Positions 28,271 through 37,355 are shown, counted from the first letter of the stretch. The stretch: DNA of 51,264 nucleotides from Anaerolineae bacterium (GCA_013178015.1 JABLXR010000025.1:1-51264); one strand, 5' to 3'. Notes: generated by a model not told the origin, from the sequence alone. Numbers and translations: made by a program.

Positions 28271-29008
28271 AGCACCCAAGGGTGAGGAACACGTTCTCTC
28301 TATCCCCGGATAGGCCGGCTCTCCCCGGAAGTAGCAGATGTAGCGCTGTAAGGCCGAGCTCACCGTCGCCCCCAAAGGGGCGATCCTCTCCTTGCCTCCC
28401 TTGCCCAACGCCCTGACGTAGCCACTCTCAAAGAGCACGTTGCCTATCTCCGGGTCGGCCACCTCGGAGAGGCGGAGGCCGGTGTCCAGGAGCATGGTCA
28501 GGATGGCCAGGTTCCTGGCGCCACTTGCCGTGTCCCGGTCGATGGCTCCGATCAGGCTCTCTATCTCCTTAGCTAGCACGGGCGCCAGCTTCTGGGGCGC
28601 CTTGGGCACCTTCAGCTCAGCCGGTAGGTCTTCCTCGGTGAAGCCCTCCCTGTGCAGCCAGGCGAAGAAAGCCCGGATGGCCCTCACCCTGGTGCCCACG
28701 CTTATGGCCGAGAGCCCCACGCCGCGACACGGTGTAGTGGGGTGGCCATCCCACTTGTCCTTCGATTGCAGGTACAAGACGAAACCTCGCACCTCCTGGA
28801 TGCCGATGCCGCCCAGTCTGGCCGGCAGGCCCTCGGCTTCCAGGTAGGCCTGGAACTGGTTGAGGCTCTCCTCGTACCAGTCGCGCGTCTTCCTGGACTT
28901 GCCCTCGATCTGGTTGTAGACATTGAACTGGCCCACCAGTGTCTCGAGAGGGATGGTGTCCTTCTCCATGTCGGCCCAGTTCAGGTTGCGGATTCCCTTT
29001 GGGGACAT
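28271..29008 (-). pseudogene. Tyrosine recombinase (integrase), C-terminally truncated
   Basis: ATG 29008 has GGGAG upstream. The N-terminal core-binding (SAM-like) domain is present (KSRKTRDWYEESLNQFQAYLEAEG ... AIRAFFAWLHREGF), followed by the start of the catalytic domain with the first catalytic Arg in LLDTGLRLSEV and the beta-hairpin Lys in ALGKGGKERIAPLG. The coding sequence then shifts frame near 28300 (YPGIE... against NVFLTLG) and ends in the M14 fragment. The HxLRH box and the nucleophilic Tyr are absent, so it cannot recombine. It stands 230 bases from tRNA-Lys, the usual kind of integration target. Confidence 0.82.
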
Positions 29009-29132
29009 GATACAACTCTCCCTGCCGTACCGGCGCCGAAATGGGACGTGTCTGTGATGGGCGCGAGGTACGGGTGTAATGTCAGGGCGAGCTGAGTGTG
29101 AGGAAAGATCGAAGGCGAGGCAGGGTAGCAAA

Positions 29133-29160
29133 AGCGCCCTCCTCAGTTGAGGAGGGCGCT
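29133..29160 (-). terminator. Intrinsic terminator downstream of tRNA-Lys
   Basis: A perfect 13-bp palindromic stem (29133-29145 with 29148-29160) followed, on the minus strand, by TTTTGC. It would end the tRNA-Lys transcript before the integrase remnant. Confidence 0.7.
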
Positions 29161-29240
29161 CCACAGGCTGCCAGATGACACAATATGTTGTGGGCTCGAG
29201 CGCGGTGGGTACTAGGTATTGTGGTTCAAATCGCGATAGG

Positions 29241-29312
29241 TGAGCCGTGTTGGATTCGAACCAACGACACCCTGCTTAAAAGGCAGGTGCTCTTCCACTG
29301 AGCTAACGGCCC
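29241..29312 (-). tRNA. tRNA-Lys (anticodon UUU)
   Basis: A 72-nt cloverleaf can be drawn on the minus strand: acceptor GGGCCGT with ACGGCTC (one G-U), D arm GCTC/GAGC, anticodon stem CCTGC/GCAGG around the loop CTTTTAA, variable GTGTC, and T arm GTTGG-TTCGAAT-CCAAC, with discriminator A. CCA is not encoded. It sits at the edge of the decayed island with the integrase remnant on its 3' side. Confidence 0.95.
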
Positions 29313-29323
29313 TCTGTTCACTC

Positions 29324-29353
29324 AGTATAGCAGGGATAAGGTTCAGCGGGCAA
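29324..29353 (-). promoter_or_regulatory. Promoter of tRNA-Lys
   Basis: On the minus strand TTGCCC (29348-29353), an 18-base spacer and TATACT (29324-29329), placing the start about 5 bases before the mature tRNA 5' end. Confidence 0.65.
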
Positions 29354-29365
29354 TGAACCCTGGCC

Positions 29366-30637
29366 TCAGGCCATTTCCACCCGCTCCTGCCGAACCGACA
29401 CCCCCAGCTCGTCGCACAGCTCCCTCAGAAACAACTCCGCGTCCGTCACCAGCCCCAGAGCCTGAAAGCTGCCCCGGTCGGCCAGCTTGGTCACCACTGC
29501 CGGGTTTATGTCCACCACAGCCACGCGCACCGTCGCCGGCAGCAAGTTGCCCACCGCGATCGAATGCAGCATGGTGGCCACCATGACCACCAACCCCGCT
29601 CCCTTCAGGCTCTGACGCATGGCCTTCTGGGCCGCCACCACGTCCGTGATCACATCCGGCATGGGGCCGTCATCGCGGATCGAGCCGGCCAGCACCACGT
29701 CGACCCCCTTGCGGATGCACTCGTACATCACGCCCCGGGTCAGTATCCCCTGTTCTACTGCTGCCCGGAGCGAGCCAGCCTGCCGGATGACGTTGATGGC
29801 CCGCATGTGATTCTGGTGGCCGCCCTCCACCGGTATTCCGTTACTCAAGCTCAATCCCAGCGAGGTGCCGAACAACACCGACTCCACATCGTGAGTGGCT
29901 ATGGCGTTGCCGCCAAACAGCACCTGCACCAGGTCAGCGCGAATCAGAGAAGCCAGGTACTCCCCCGCCCCGCTATGAATCACCGCTGGGCCCACCACGA
30001 ACACGATCCGCTCGCCCCTCTCCCTGGTGGCTCGCATCTCCCGGGCGATGGCGGCGATGGCGATCTTCTTGGATCGCTCCGACGACACCGAGCTCTGCAT
30101 GAAAGAGAACTCCTCTCGCTGCCGCTCACGCTCTAGCGGGATGACGCGGATCCCCCCGTGACCGACCACCACCTCATCGCCCCGGCGCACCTCCGCCATG
30201 GGCACGCTCCGGGCCGACCCAGCCTCCCGGTCGATCACAATGGCCAGGTCCATCTCCGTGCCGTCCACGTCTACCCAGACACCGCCGATACGCACCTGAG
30301 TAGGCAGATTGGTGGTGGAGTAGAAATGTGAAGGGAGCACGCCATCCGCCGGGGCCGCCTCCGTGCGAGCGTCGTCGGGCGATAGCAGCTCAGCGCCATA
30401 TCCCTGGAGGCTGGTGATGATCCGGTGAAGCTGTGCTTCCGACCCAGCAAAGACCTTCAGCCGGGCGTAGCTCGGCTCCTGCTTGTGCCGGCCCACCCGA
30501 ATCTCCTCCACCTCGAAGTCCCCACCCAGGTCCATGATCGCATCCCAGACCCGGGGGAGGATGAGGGAGTCGATAATGTGCCCCTCAAGACTGACCGCTT
30601 CCTCGAACACTCTTTCGCCCAAAGCCCACTCCGGCAT
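29366..30637 (-). CDS. LOR/SDH-type (TIGR00300) protein, probable ornithine cyclodeaminase
   Basis: 423 residues. Members of this family (archaeal-type ornithine cyclodeaminase, and the C-terminal part of cyanobacterial AgrE/ArgZ) convert ornithine to proline and ammonia. The N-terminal domain (SLEGHIIDSLILPRVWDAIMDLGGDFEVEEIRVG) and the central and C-terminal NAD-binding-like parts (VVGPAVIHSGAGEYLASLI, LFGGNAIATHDVESVLFGTSLG, VEGGHQNHMRAINVIRQAGS, GSIRDDGPMPDVITD) are all recognisable. ATG 30637; the -10 TATAAT lies 24 bases upstream. No arginine dihydrolase domain is fused. Substrate is inferred from the family. Confidence 0.82.
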   Translation of the reverse strand: MPEWALGERVFEEAVSLEGHIIDSLILPRVWDAIMDLGGDFEVEEIRVGRHKQEPSYARLKVFAGSEAQLHRIITSLQGYGAELLSPDDARTEAAPADGVLPSHFYSTTNLPTQVRIGGVWVDVDGTEMDLAIVIDREAGSARSVPMAEVRRGDEVVVGHGGIRVIPLERERQREEFSFMQSSVSSERSKKIAIAAIAREMRATRERGERIVFVVGPAVIHSGAGEYLASLIRADLVQVLFGGNAIATHDVESVLFGTSLGLSLSNGIPVEGGHQNHMRAINVIRQAGSLRAAVEQGILTRGVMYECIRKGVDVVLAGSIRDDGPMPDVITDVVAAQKAMRQSLKGAGLVVMVATMLHSIAVGNLLPATVRVAVVDINPAVVTKLADRGSFQALGLVTDAELFLRELCDELGVSVRQERVEMA

Positions 30638-30660
30638 TGAAGGGGATATGCACCTCGCCC

Positions 30661-30666
30661 ATTATA
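30661..30666 (-). promoter_or_regulatory. -10 element of the ornithine-cyclodeaminase-like gene
   Basis: Perfect TATAAT on the minus strand, 24 bases before the start codon. No good -35 hexamer is at standard spacing, so strength is uncertain. Confidence 0.45.
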
Positions 30667-31213
30667 GCTGCCTGCCCCAACCAGGCGCACCTTGCGGACA
30701 ACTCGGGATCGGCGCTACCGATGCCCACCAGCGCCGTCTTCTAGGCCTTCCTGTGCCCCCAGATTACCGGAGCCAGCGCCTCGTTGGCCGCCGGCTCGCC
30801 TCCCCCTGAAGAGTGCGCCCGCCCCGTCGCCATGTGCCTACCGCGCCCGGGGCGCTGACCCCCCAAAATGGCACTCGAATGCCATCGCCTTACCTTCGTA
30901 GATGGCCGGAGAGCTTGCCCATAGGGCCTGCGAAAAGGCCGCAAGTGCGCGTCTGCCACACAGGACTGCCCGCTCAACACTCCGCCTCTGTCCAGCCTCA
31001 GCTCTCACCAGGTGGGCTAGCCCATCCTCCGGGTAGGTCATGAGGCTGACCTCCACTGGGCCAGCGATGCCAGGCCCGCGATGGGCGCGGGCCGACCCTG
31101 AAGCGAGGCCGACGTGCCTGGCGACGTGCACTCGCTAGCCGGGGCCATGACCAGGAAAGGCCTGCGTCGGCGCGTACTAGCGGCTGGCCTGGGCAAATCC
31201 CCACCGGCAGCAG
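30667..31213. other. Non-coding stretch, nothing recognised
   Basis: About 550 bases between divergent transcription units. Open frames are short and unlike known families. Confidence 0.35.
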
Positions 31214-31243
31214 TTGACCAGTTTCGTTGCTGTGTTGTATGAT
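31214..31243 (+). promoter_or_regulatory. Promoter of infC-rpmI-rplT
   Basis: TTGACC at 31214-31219, an 18-base spacer and TATGAT at 31238-31243. A GC-rich hairpin (31253-31273) stands right at the predicted 5' end of the message. Confidence 0.65.
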
Positions 31244-31323
31244 AGCCTCCGAGCCCGGCGGGGCACCCCGGGCATGGTGTTTGTCCGCAGTGCCATTAGC
31301 CAGCCGACGGGAGAGGTGAACCA

Positions 31324-31842
31324 ATAGGCAGCAGAGACTACCGCGTCAACGAGCAGATCCGCGTGCCAGAGGTGCGCGTCATTGATCACGACGGGAAGCA
31401 GTTGGGTGTCATGCCGACGCGGCAGGCTCTAGCGGTTGCGGCGGAAAGGGGTCTCGACCTGGTGGAAGTAGCCCCTAACGCGGATCCTCCCGTAACCCGG
31501 ATCATTGACTACGGGAAGTTCGCCTACCAGCGGGCTCGGCGGGAGCGGGAAGCGAGGAAGGCCCAGAAGACCACCGAGGTCAAGGAGATTCGCCTGCGGC
31601 CAAAGACGGGCGAGCACGACATAGGCTACAAGATGCGCGATGCTCGCCGCTTCCTCCAGCGTGGAGACAAGGTGCGCCTTCGCGTCATCTTTCGCGGCCG
31701 AGAGATGGCCCACATGGACATCGGCCGCGACATGCTGAATCGGCTGGCGTCGGATCTGAATGACGTGGGCACAGTCGAGCAGCCACCTGCCATGGAAGGC
31801 CGCACCATGAACCTGGTGCTGGCACCGCATAAGGGCAGGTAG
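31324..31842 (+). CDS. infC: Translation initiation factor IF-3 (ATA start)
   Basis: Binds the 30S subunit, keeps the subunits apart and proofreads start codons. Started at ATA 31324 the protein has 172 residues (normal about 170-180) and begins IGSRDYRVNEQIRVPEVRVID, the standard IF3 opening; starting at the first ATG/GTG (31363) would remove the RVNEQIR core. In-frame upstream codons reach a TAG at 31297 without any other start. GGGAGAGGTGA lies just upstream. A rare start codon discriminated against by IF3 itself is the known basis of infC autoregulation. The linker helix (ARREREARKAQK) and C-terminal domain (RPKTGEHDIGYKMRDARRFL) are clear. Confidence 0.93.
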   Translation: MGSRDYRVNEQIRVPEVRVIDHDGKQLGVMPTRQALAVAAERGLDLVEVAPNADPPVTRIIDYGKFAYQRARREREARKAQKTTEVKEIRLRPKTGEHDIGYKMRDARRFLQRGDKVRLRVIFRGREMAHMDIGRDMLNRLASDLNDVGTVEQPPAMEGRTMNLVLAPHKGR

Positions 31843-31941
31843 CCCGCATACACTCTCCCGCACAGCCAGGCCTGAGCAGTCCCTGACGGGATGAAGCCTT
31901 GCCGGCTGTCGTTTGTTGTGCACCTGTGGAGGTAGTCTTTC

Positions 31942-32145
31942 ATGCCGAAGATCAAGACACACAAGGCCACGGCCAAGCGTTTCAAGTACAGCGGTGCGGG
32001 CAAGCTCATGCGCACCCGTGGCCCCAAGAGCCACCTGCGTCGCCGTAAGGCGCCCAGGGTGAAGCGGATGCTGTCCGAGATGATCATAGTCGAGGACCAC
32101 GCCACTCGGGTCCGGGTGCGGCGTCTGGCCCCGTACCTAGACTGA
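31942..32145 (+). CDS. rpmI: Ribosomal protein bL35
   Basis: 67 residues, beginning MPKIKTHKATAKRF and rich in Lys/Arg, the classic bL35 sequence and length. It lies 99 bases after infC and 22 before rplT in the conserved infC-rpmI-rplT order. An upstream GGAGG serves as ribosome-binding site. Confidence 0.96.
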   Translation: MPKIKTHKATAKRFKYSGAGKLMRTRGPKSHLRRRKAPRVKRMLSEMIIVEDHATRVRVRRLAPYLD

Positions 32146-32167
32146 GAGCGGACTGAGGGGGTGCTAA

Positions 32168-32518
32168 GTGCCTAGGGTTAAGGGCGGACCGGTTACCCGT
32201 CGCCGCCACAAGAAGATCATCAAGATGACCAAGGGCCAGTATGGCAGCCGCGGCAAGCTCTGGCGCCGCAGCAACGAGGCCATGCTCAAGTCCTTGTCCT
32301 ACGCCTACCGCGACCGCCGCAATCGCAAGCGGGACATGCGCCGCCTGTGGATCACCCGCATCAACGCCGCCGCCCGCCAGCACGGTCTGAGCTACAGCCA
32401 GTTCATGTACGGCTTGTCTCAGGCCGGCGTTGAGCTCGACCGCAAGACCCTGAGTGATCTGGCTGTGCGCGACCCGGAGGTCTTTGCCAAGCTGGCTGCT
32501 ACCGCCGCCGGCGTCTGA
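32168..32518 (+). CDS. rplT: Ribosomal protein bL20
   Basis: 116 residues from a GTG start ([30 protein letters not shown]), with the globular [26 protein letters not shown] segment and the usual ending. Needed for early 50S assembly and, in well-studied bacteria, a repressor of its own operon. GAGGGGG lies upstream. It ends the operon, followed by a large self-complementary repeat region. Confidence 0.96.
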   Translation: MPRVKGGPVTRRRHKKIIKMTKGQYGSRGKLWRRSNEAMLKSLSYAYRDRRNRKRDMRRLWITRINAAARQHGLSYSQFMYGLSQAGVELDRKTLSDLAVRDPEVFAKLAATAAGV

Positions 32519-32595
32519 TCCGCTGACACTCTCTTGCCCGGCGCTGCCCCTCGATGCGTCCTGGTCGAGGGGCTTTCTGCGTTCCCCAGCGTCGG

Positions 32596-32768
32596 TGGAG
32601 ACGGGGAGACACGGAGACGGGGAGACGGGGAGATACGGCTGCAGCGAGAGGGGATACGCGAAGAGCCAAATGGGGTCCGACCCTTCATGTCTCCCCCTCT
32701 CCCCGTCTCCCCGTCTCCGCGTCTCCCCCTCTCCCCCTCTCCCCGTCTCCGCGTCTCCCCCTCCCCCC
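32596..32768. repeat. Self-complementary low-complexity repeat (GGGGAGAC word)
   Basis: The left arm (32597-32637) reiterates GGAGACGG/GGGGAGAC; the right arm (32689-32768) reiterates its complement, GTCTCCCC/CTCTCCCC. The arms can pair over some 40 bases with few mismatches, around an irregular loop of about 50. It lies between rplT and the promoter of the Rrf2 gene. The 29 bases 32711-32739 recur exactly at 39470-39498. Confidence 0.85.
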
Positions 32769-32777
32769 AGCGGTCCG

Positions 32778-32806
32778 TTGGCCCGCCCCGGCGGCGATGC
32801 TATAAT
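32778..32806 (+). promoter_or_regulatory. Promoter of the Rrf2-led operon
   Basis: TTGGCC (32778-32783), 17-base spacer, perfect TATAAT (32801-32806). The predicted start is only about 12 bases before the coding start, so the leader would be very short. Confidence 0.6.
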
Positions 32807-32824
32807 CCCGCCGGAGTCGCTACC

Positions 32825-33250
32825 GTGTTTGTCAGCAAGAGCACCTACTGGGCCCTGAAGGCCCTCATCTACTTAGCCTCTCAGCCACCCGGCTCGGGGC
32901 CTCATCTCTCGGCCCAGGTCGCTGCAGCTGTGGGCGCTCCCGCGGCCGGCACCGCCAAGGTACTGCGCCGTCTCTCTCTGGCCGGCGTGTTGGCGTCCCT
33001 GCGCGGCTCAAAGGGTGGATTCCTGCTGGCCCGGTCTCCTCAGGACTTGACCGTGTATGACGTGTCCTGCGCCGTGGACGGAAGGCTGCCCGACGGGCAC
33101 CAGCCGGCAGCCGACCCCGCCCTGCCTCTTGCCGCCGGCCTCGAGGCCTTCCTCGCCACGGCCCAGGCGCAGGCAGTCGCCGCCATGCGCTCCACCACCA
33201 TCGCCGATCTCCTTACCGACTGCGGCCGCACCGAGGCCGAGCGCCGATGA
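32825..33250 (+). CDS. Rrf2-family transcriptional regulator
   Basis: 141 residues from GTG 32825 (FVSKSTYWALKALIYLASQP); the open frame begins earlier inside the repeat, but GGAG at 32812-32815 and family alignment favour this start. The winged-helix domain is typical: an ALKALIYLA helix, then HLSAQVAAAVGAPAAGTAKVLRRLSLAGVLASLRGSKGGFLLARSP. The C-terminal half lacks the usual three-cysteine Fe-S cluster motif (only two scattered Cys), so it probably senses something else or acts without a cluster. It precedes four metabolic genes on the same strand with short gaps and may control them. Confidence 0.85.
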   Translation: MFVSKSTYWALKALIYLASQPPGSGPHLSAQVAAAVGAPAAGTAKVLRRLSLAGVLASLRGSKGGFLLARSPQDLTVYDVSCAVDGRLPDGHQPAADPALPLAAGLEAFLATAQAQAVAAMRSTTIADLLTDCGRTEAERR

Positions 33251-33299
33251 GCTGCCGGTGCACTGGGCTGCAGGCCGTCCACTCGCCGAGGCATCGCTA

Positions 33300-34565
33300 G
33301 TGACCCTCCCGCCCTTCCGTTGGCTGAGGCAGCAGTTGTTCTCCCATCCCCTGCGCGACATTGCTGCCGCCGTTGCCGCCGAGATGGCCCGGGTGCTTCC
33401 CGTCCTGGCTCCCGGGGCGCAGGTCGCCGTCACGGCCGGCAGTCGGGGTGTCGCCAACATCACCCTTATACTTCGCTCCGTCTGCGACGCCATCCGCGCC
33501 CGCGGCGGGGAGCCTTTCCTGGTTCCCGCCATGGGCTCCCATGGCGGCGCCACTGTCGCCGGCCAGCTGGAGTTGCTCGCCTCCCTGGGCGTGACCGAGG
33601 AGAGCGTGGGGGCACCCATCCGGGCCACCATGGAGGTGGAGACCCTGGGGACGTCCGCTGGCGGCACCGAGGTGGTCCTCGACCGGAACGCCTTCACCGC
33701 CGACGGCATCGTGGTGGTGGGTCGGGTGAAACCGCACACCGACTACGAGGGCCGCTGGGAGAGCGGGCTGGCCAAGATGATGGCCGTCGGCCTGGGCAAA
33801 GAGGCCGGCGCCACCCGCATCCACCGTCTGGGAGCGACCGGCTTGCGCGACGTCATCCCCGAGGCTGCCAGGCTCATCTTGGCCCGTGCCCCGGTGATCG
33901 CCGGACTGGCCGTGTTGGAGGATGCCATGGGCCAGACGTGGCGCGTGGTCGGGGTGACGCCTCAGGAGCTGCTGGAGCGCGAGGCGGAGCTCCTCGAGGA
34001 AGCCAAGAGCCACGCCCCTCGTCTTCCCTTCACTGAGGCCGACTTGCTCATCGTGGACTACCTGGGTAAGGACGTCAGCGGCACCGGCATGGATACCAAG
34101 GTGATAGGACGAATGCGCCTTGAGGGCCAGCCGGAGCCCGTGCGTCCCCGAATCCGCTATCTGGCAGCGCTCGACCTGACCGACGCCTCCCACGGAAACG
34201 CCAACGGCCTCGGCCTCGCCGACGTGATCACCGAGCGACTGCTGGCCAAGACCGACCTGAACGCCTTACGGGTCAACGCCGCCGCCTGCGGGTTCTGGGA
34301 GCGGGCCAAGGTGCCGGTCGCCTTCGCCAGCGACGCCGCTGCCATCGCGGCCGCTCTGCGCTCCACCGGGCTCCCACCTGAGGTAGCACGCGTGTGCCGC
34401 ATCCGGAATACCCTGCGGTTGGACCAGATGGTTGTCAGCGAGGCACTGGTGCCTTCGTTGGAGGGAGAGGTGCAGTTGGGGCCAGAGTATGAACTTCGTT
34501 TTGACGCCGCTGGCAACCTAACCGACCACGAGCACTTTCCCGACACTGGCAGCCCCACCTGGTGA
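33300..34565 (+). CDS. LarA-like (DUF2088) domain protein
   Basis: 421 residues from a GTG at 33300 preceded by GAGG; an earlier in-frame region reads through the Rrf2 gene and is rejected. The N-terminal part resembles the nickel-dependent lactate racemase (LarA) domain: VAVTAGSRGVANI, PFLVPAMGSHGGAT, and the segment VGRVKPHTDYEGRWESGLAKMMAVGLGK. Related proteins are racemases or epimerases on hydroxy-acids, but the substrate here is unknown. It is the first enzyme of the Rrf2-zinc dehydrogenase-araB-esterase series (20 bases before the dehydrogenase), so a sugar-acid substrate would fit. LarB/C/E maturation genes are not in the window. Confidence 0.72.
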   Translation: MTLPPFRWLRQQLFSHPLRDIAAAVAAEMARVLPVLAPGAQVAVTAGSRGVANITLILRSVCDAIRARGGEPFLVPAMGSHGGATVAGQLELLASLGVTEESVGAPIRATMEVETLGTSAGGTEVVLDRNAFTADGIVVVGRVKPHTDYEGRWESGLAKMMAVGLGKEAGATRIHRLGATGLRDVIPEAARLILARAPVIAGLAVLEDAMGQTWRVVGVTPQELLEREAELLEEAKSHAPRLPFTEADLLIVDYLGKDVSGTGMDTKVIGRMRLEGQPEPVRPRIRYLAALDLTDASHGNANGLGLADVITERLLAKTDLNALRVNAAACGFWERAKVPVAFASDAAAIAAALRSTGLPPEVARVCRIRNTLRLDQMVVSEALVPSLEGEVQLGPEYELRFDAAGNLTDHEHFPDTGSPTW

Positions 34566-34584
34566 CCGGCCCTGGAGAGCAACC

Positions 34585-35619
34585 TTGAGAGCAGCCTACC
34601 TAGTACGTCCAAGAACCATCGAGATCCGCGAGGTGCCCATCCCTCAGCCGCAACCGGGCGAGGTGCTGGTGAAGGTCCGAGCCGTGGGTGTCTGCGGCTC
34701 CGATGTGCACTACTACTTGCAGGGGCGCATCGGCGAGAACGTCGCCACCGAGCCCCACATCATGGGACACGAGTTCGCCGGTGAGGTCGCCGAGCTGGGT
34801 CCCGGAGTCCAGGGGCTGTGCGTGGGGCAGATGGTGGCGGTGGAGCCGGCCATTTCCTGCGGCCAGTGCGAGATGTGCCGCGAGGGGCACCCCAACCTCT
34901 GCCTGCACATTCGGTTCATGAGCGTGCCTCCCGATCAGGGCGCCCTGGCCGAGTACGTGGTGGTGGAACGGGAGCGGTGCTTCCCCCTGCCCGAGGGCCT
35001 CACCGCCGAAGATGGCGCCATGCTCGAACCCCTGGGAGTGGCCCTGCACGCCATGCGGTTGGCCAAGATGCTTGTCGGCGATAGCGTGGCGGTGGTGGGC
35101 TGTGGGCCCATCGGGCTCTTGGCCCTGCAGCTGGCCCGCGTTTCGGGGGCGGTGACCCTGTTCGCCACCGACAGGCACGACTACCGGCTGGGGTACGCCC
35201 GCCGCTATGGCGCCGGCACCGTCGTCAATGTGGACCGAGAGGATCCGGTGGTCCGTCTGGCCCAGGTCACCGAGGGACGAGGCGCCGACCTCGTTATCGA
35301 GGCCGCCGGCTCGGCCGAGGGCCCCGAGCAGGCCATCCGGCTGGCCCGGAACGGCGGGAAGGTGCTCCTCATCGGCATTCCCGCCGAGAACGAGTTCACC
35401 CTGACCGCCAGCACTGCCCGGCGCAAGGGCCTCACCATCAAGATGGTGCGCCGCATGAAGCACACCTACCCCCGCGCCATCGCCCTGGCCCAGGCAGGGA
35501 TGGTGGATCTGCGCAGCATGGTAACCCACCGCTTCCCTCTGGAAGAGACCGGCCGCGCCTTCGAGCTGGTGGCCGAGGAAGGCGACGGCGTGGTGAAGGC
35601 AATGGTGGAGATGCTCTAG
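34585..35619 (+). CDS. Zinc-dependent medium-chain dehydrogenase (sorbitol/xylitol type)
   Basis: 344 residues from a TTG start after GGAGAG. It oxidises a polyol or secondary alcohol with NAD(P). Catalytic zinc site: C in VGVCGSDVHYY and H-E in GHEFAGEVAELG. Structural zinc cysteines: CGQCEMCREGHPNLC. Rossmann motif: VAVVGCGPIGLLALQLARV, with an acidic residue after the second strand (FATDRHD) suggesting NAD preference. Placed between the LarA-like gene and ribulokinase with 16-20 base gaps, it likely converts a pentitol or related sugar alcohol to a ketose. The exact substrate cannot be read from sequence. Confidence 0.88.
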   Translation: MRAAYLVRPRTIEIREVPIPQPQPGEVLVKVRAVGVCGSDVHYYLQGRIGENVATEPHIMGHEFAGEVAELGPGVQGLCVGQMVAVEPAISCGQCEMCREGHPNLCLHIRFMSVPPDQGALAEYVVVERERCFPLPEGLTAEDGAMLEPLGVALHAMRLAKMLVGDSVAVVGCGPIGLLALQLARVSGAVTLFATDRHDYRLGYARRYGAGTVVNVDREDPVVRLAQVTEGRGADLVIEAAGSAEGPEQAIRLARNGGKVLLIGIPAENEFTLTASTARRKGLTIKMVRRMKHTYPRAIALAQAGMVDLRSMVTHRFPLEETGRAFELVAEEGDGVVKAMVEML

Positions 35620-35634
35620 AGCCGGGAGGCACAC

Positions 35635-37320
35635 ATGACCGACAAGTACACCGTGGGAGTGGACTTCGGCACTGAGTCGGGCCGCACTGTCCTGGTGCGG
35701 GTGAGCGATGGTGAGGAGGTGGCCTCCCACGTTCACCCCTACGCCGACGGCGTCATTGACGAGGCCCTCCCCACTACCGGCCAGCGCCTAGAGCCGGACT
35801 GGGCCCTGCAGAACCCGGCCGACTACGTCGAAACGCTGCGTCGGGGGGTGCCCGCCGTCCTCGAACAGGCCGGGGCCAGCGCCGACGACGTCATCGGGGT
35901 GGGCATTGACTTCACCGCCTGTACCATGATGCCGATAGACGATCGCGGCACTCCCCTGTGCCTGCGCGAACGCTGGCGAGGCGAGCCCCACGCGTGGGTG
36001 AAGCTGTGGAAGCACCATGCCGCCCAGCCCGAGGCCGATCGGGTCAACAAGGTGGCCCGGGAGCGAGGCGAGGCCTTCCTCCGTCGCTACGGCGGTAAGA
36101 TCTCCTCCGAGTGGTTCATCCCCAAGGCGCTCCAGATCCTGGAGGAGGCACCTCACGTCTACGATGCCGCCCACAAGCTGATCGAGGGCGCCGACTGGAT
36201 CGTCATGCTCCTTACCGGCCAGGAGAAGCGCAATGCCTGCACCGCCGGCTACAAGGCCATCTGGAGCAAGGCCGAGGGTTACCCCAGCGAGGACTACTTC
36301 GCCGCCCTGAACCCGAGAATGCGCCGCATCGTGGACGAGAAGATGTCTCGCGATATCTATCCCCTGGGCGCCCGGGCCGGAGGCATCACCCCCTACGCCG
36401 CCGAACTCACCGGGCTGCGCCAGGGCACCGCGGTCGCCGTGGGCAACGTGGACGCCCACGTCTCCGTCCCCGCCACCACCGTGGTCGAGCCCAATCGCCT
36501 CGTCATGATCATGGGCACCTCCACCTGCCACATGGTGTGCGGCACTGAAATGCGCGAGGTGGAGGGAATGTGCGGCGTGGTGGAGGACGGCATCCTCCCC
36601 GGATACTTCGGCTTCGAGGCCGGCCAGTCTTGCGTCGGCGATCATTTCGCCTGGTTCGTGGAGAACGCCGTCCCCGAGGAGTACGCTGCCGAAGCCAGAC
36701 GCCGCGGACTCAGCCTGCACCAGTACCTGGAGGAGAAGGCGTCCGCCCTCAGAGCCGGGCAGAGCGGGCTTCTGGCCCTGGACTGGTGGAACGGCAACCG
36801 TTCCGTCCTGGTGGACGCCGACCTCACCGGAGTGCTACTGGGGGCCACCCTGGCCACTCGCCCCGAGGAGATCTACCTGGCACTCATCGAAGCCACCGCC
36901 TACGGCACCCGAGTCATAATAGACGCCTTCAAGAACAGCGGGGTGCCCATCAACGACGTGGTCACCTGTGGCGGGCTGCCCGGCCGCAATCGCCTGCTCA
37001 TGCAGGTCTATGCCGACGTCCTAGGGCGCGAACTCAAGGTGGCCGCCAGCCAGCAGGCGGGCGCGTTGGGCAGTGCCATGCACGGCGCGGTGGCCGCGGG
37101 CAAGGCGGCTGGGGGGTACGATACCATCCAGGAGGCCGCAGCCCACATGGCCTACTTGGCGGATGTCACTTACCGGCCCGACGAGCGAGCCCATGCCGTC
37201 TACGACCGCCTCTACGCCGAATACCGCACCCTTCACGACTACTTTGGCCGAGGACAGAACGACGTCATGAAGCGCCTCAAGGCCCTGAAGATCGAAGTCC
37301 TGGCCGGCTTGGGCGCCTGA
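35635..37320 (+). CDS. araB: Ribulokinase (FGGY family)
   Basis: Phosphorylates L-ribulose (and related ketopentoses) with ATP. 561 residues, the usual AraB length. The N-terminal phosphate motif [16 protein letters not shown] is AraB-like; [32 protein letters not shown] and [12 protein letters not shown] are characteristic of ribulokinase rather than xylulokinase; the C-terminal FGGY part includes [33 protein letters not shown] and [27 protein letters not shown] lies upstream. No araA or araD is adjacent, so the kinase probably serves the ketose made by the neighbouring dehydrogenase. Confidence 0.92.
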   Translation: MTDKYTVGVDFGTESGRTVLVRVSDGEEVASHVHPYADGVIDEALPTTGQRLEPDWALQNPADYVETLRRGVPAVLEQAGASADDVIGVGIDFTACTMMPIDDRGTPLCLRERWRGEPHAWVKLWKHHAAQPEADRVNKVARERGEAFLRRYGGKISSEWFIPKALQILEEAPHVYDAAHKLIEGADWIVMLLTGQEKRNACTAGYKAIWSKAEGYPSEDYFAALNPRMRRIVDEKMSRDIYPLGARAGGITPYAAELTGLRQGTAVAVGNVDAHVSVPATTVVEPNRLVMIMGTSTCHMVCGTEMREVEGMCGVVEDGILPGYFGFEAGQSCVGDHFAWFVENAVPEEYAAEARRRGLSLHQYLEEKASALRAGQSGLLALDWWNGNRSVLVDADLTGVLLGATLATRPEEIYLALIEATAYGTRVIIDAFKNSGVPINDVVTCGGLPGRNRLLMQVYADVLGRELKVAASQQAGALGSAMHGAVAAGKAAGGYDTIQEAAAHMAYLADVTYRPDERAHAVYDRLYAEYRTLHDYFGRGQNDVMKRLKALKIEVLAGLGA

Positions 37321-37355
37321 CCGAGGCCGGACGCATTCACAAGGGGGAAGGATCC

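Noticed and set aside
29221-29240. Second tRNA or att duplication next to tRNA-Lys
   Set aside because: GTTCAAATC resembles a T-loop, but no cloverleaf or repeat of the tRNA end can be drawn.
34585-34700. Earlier start for the zinc dehydrogenase
   Set aside because: No in-frame ATG/GTG with a better ribosome-binding site precedes the TTG, and the family begins at RAAYLVRP.
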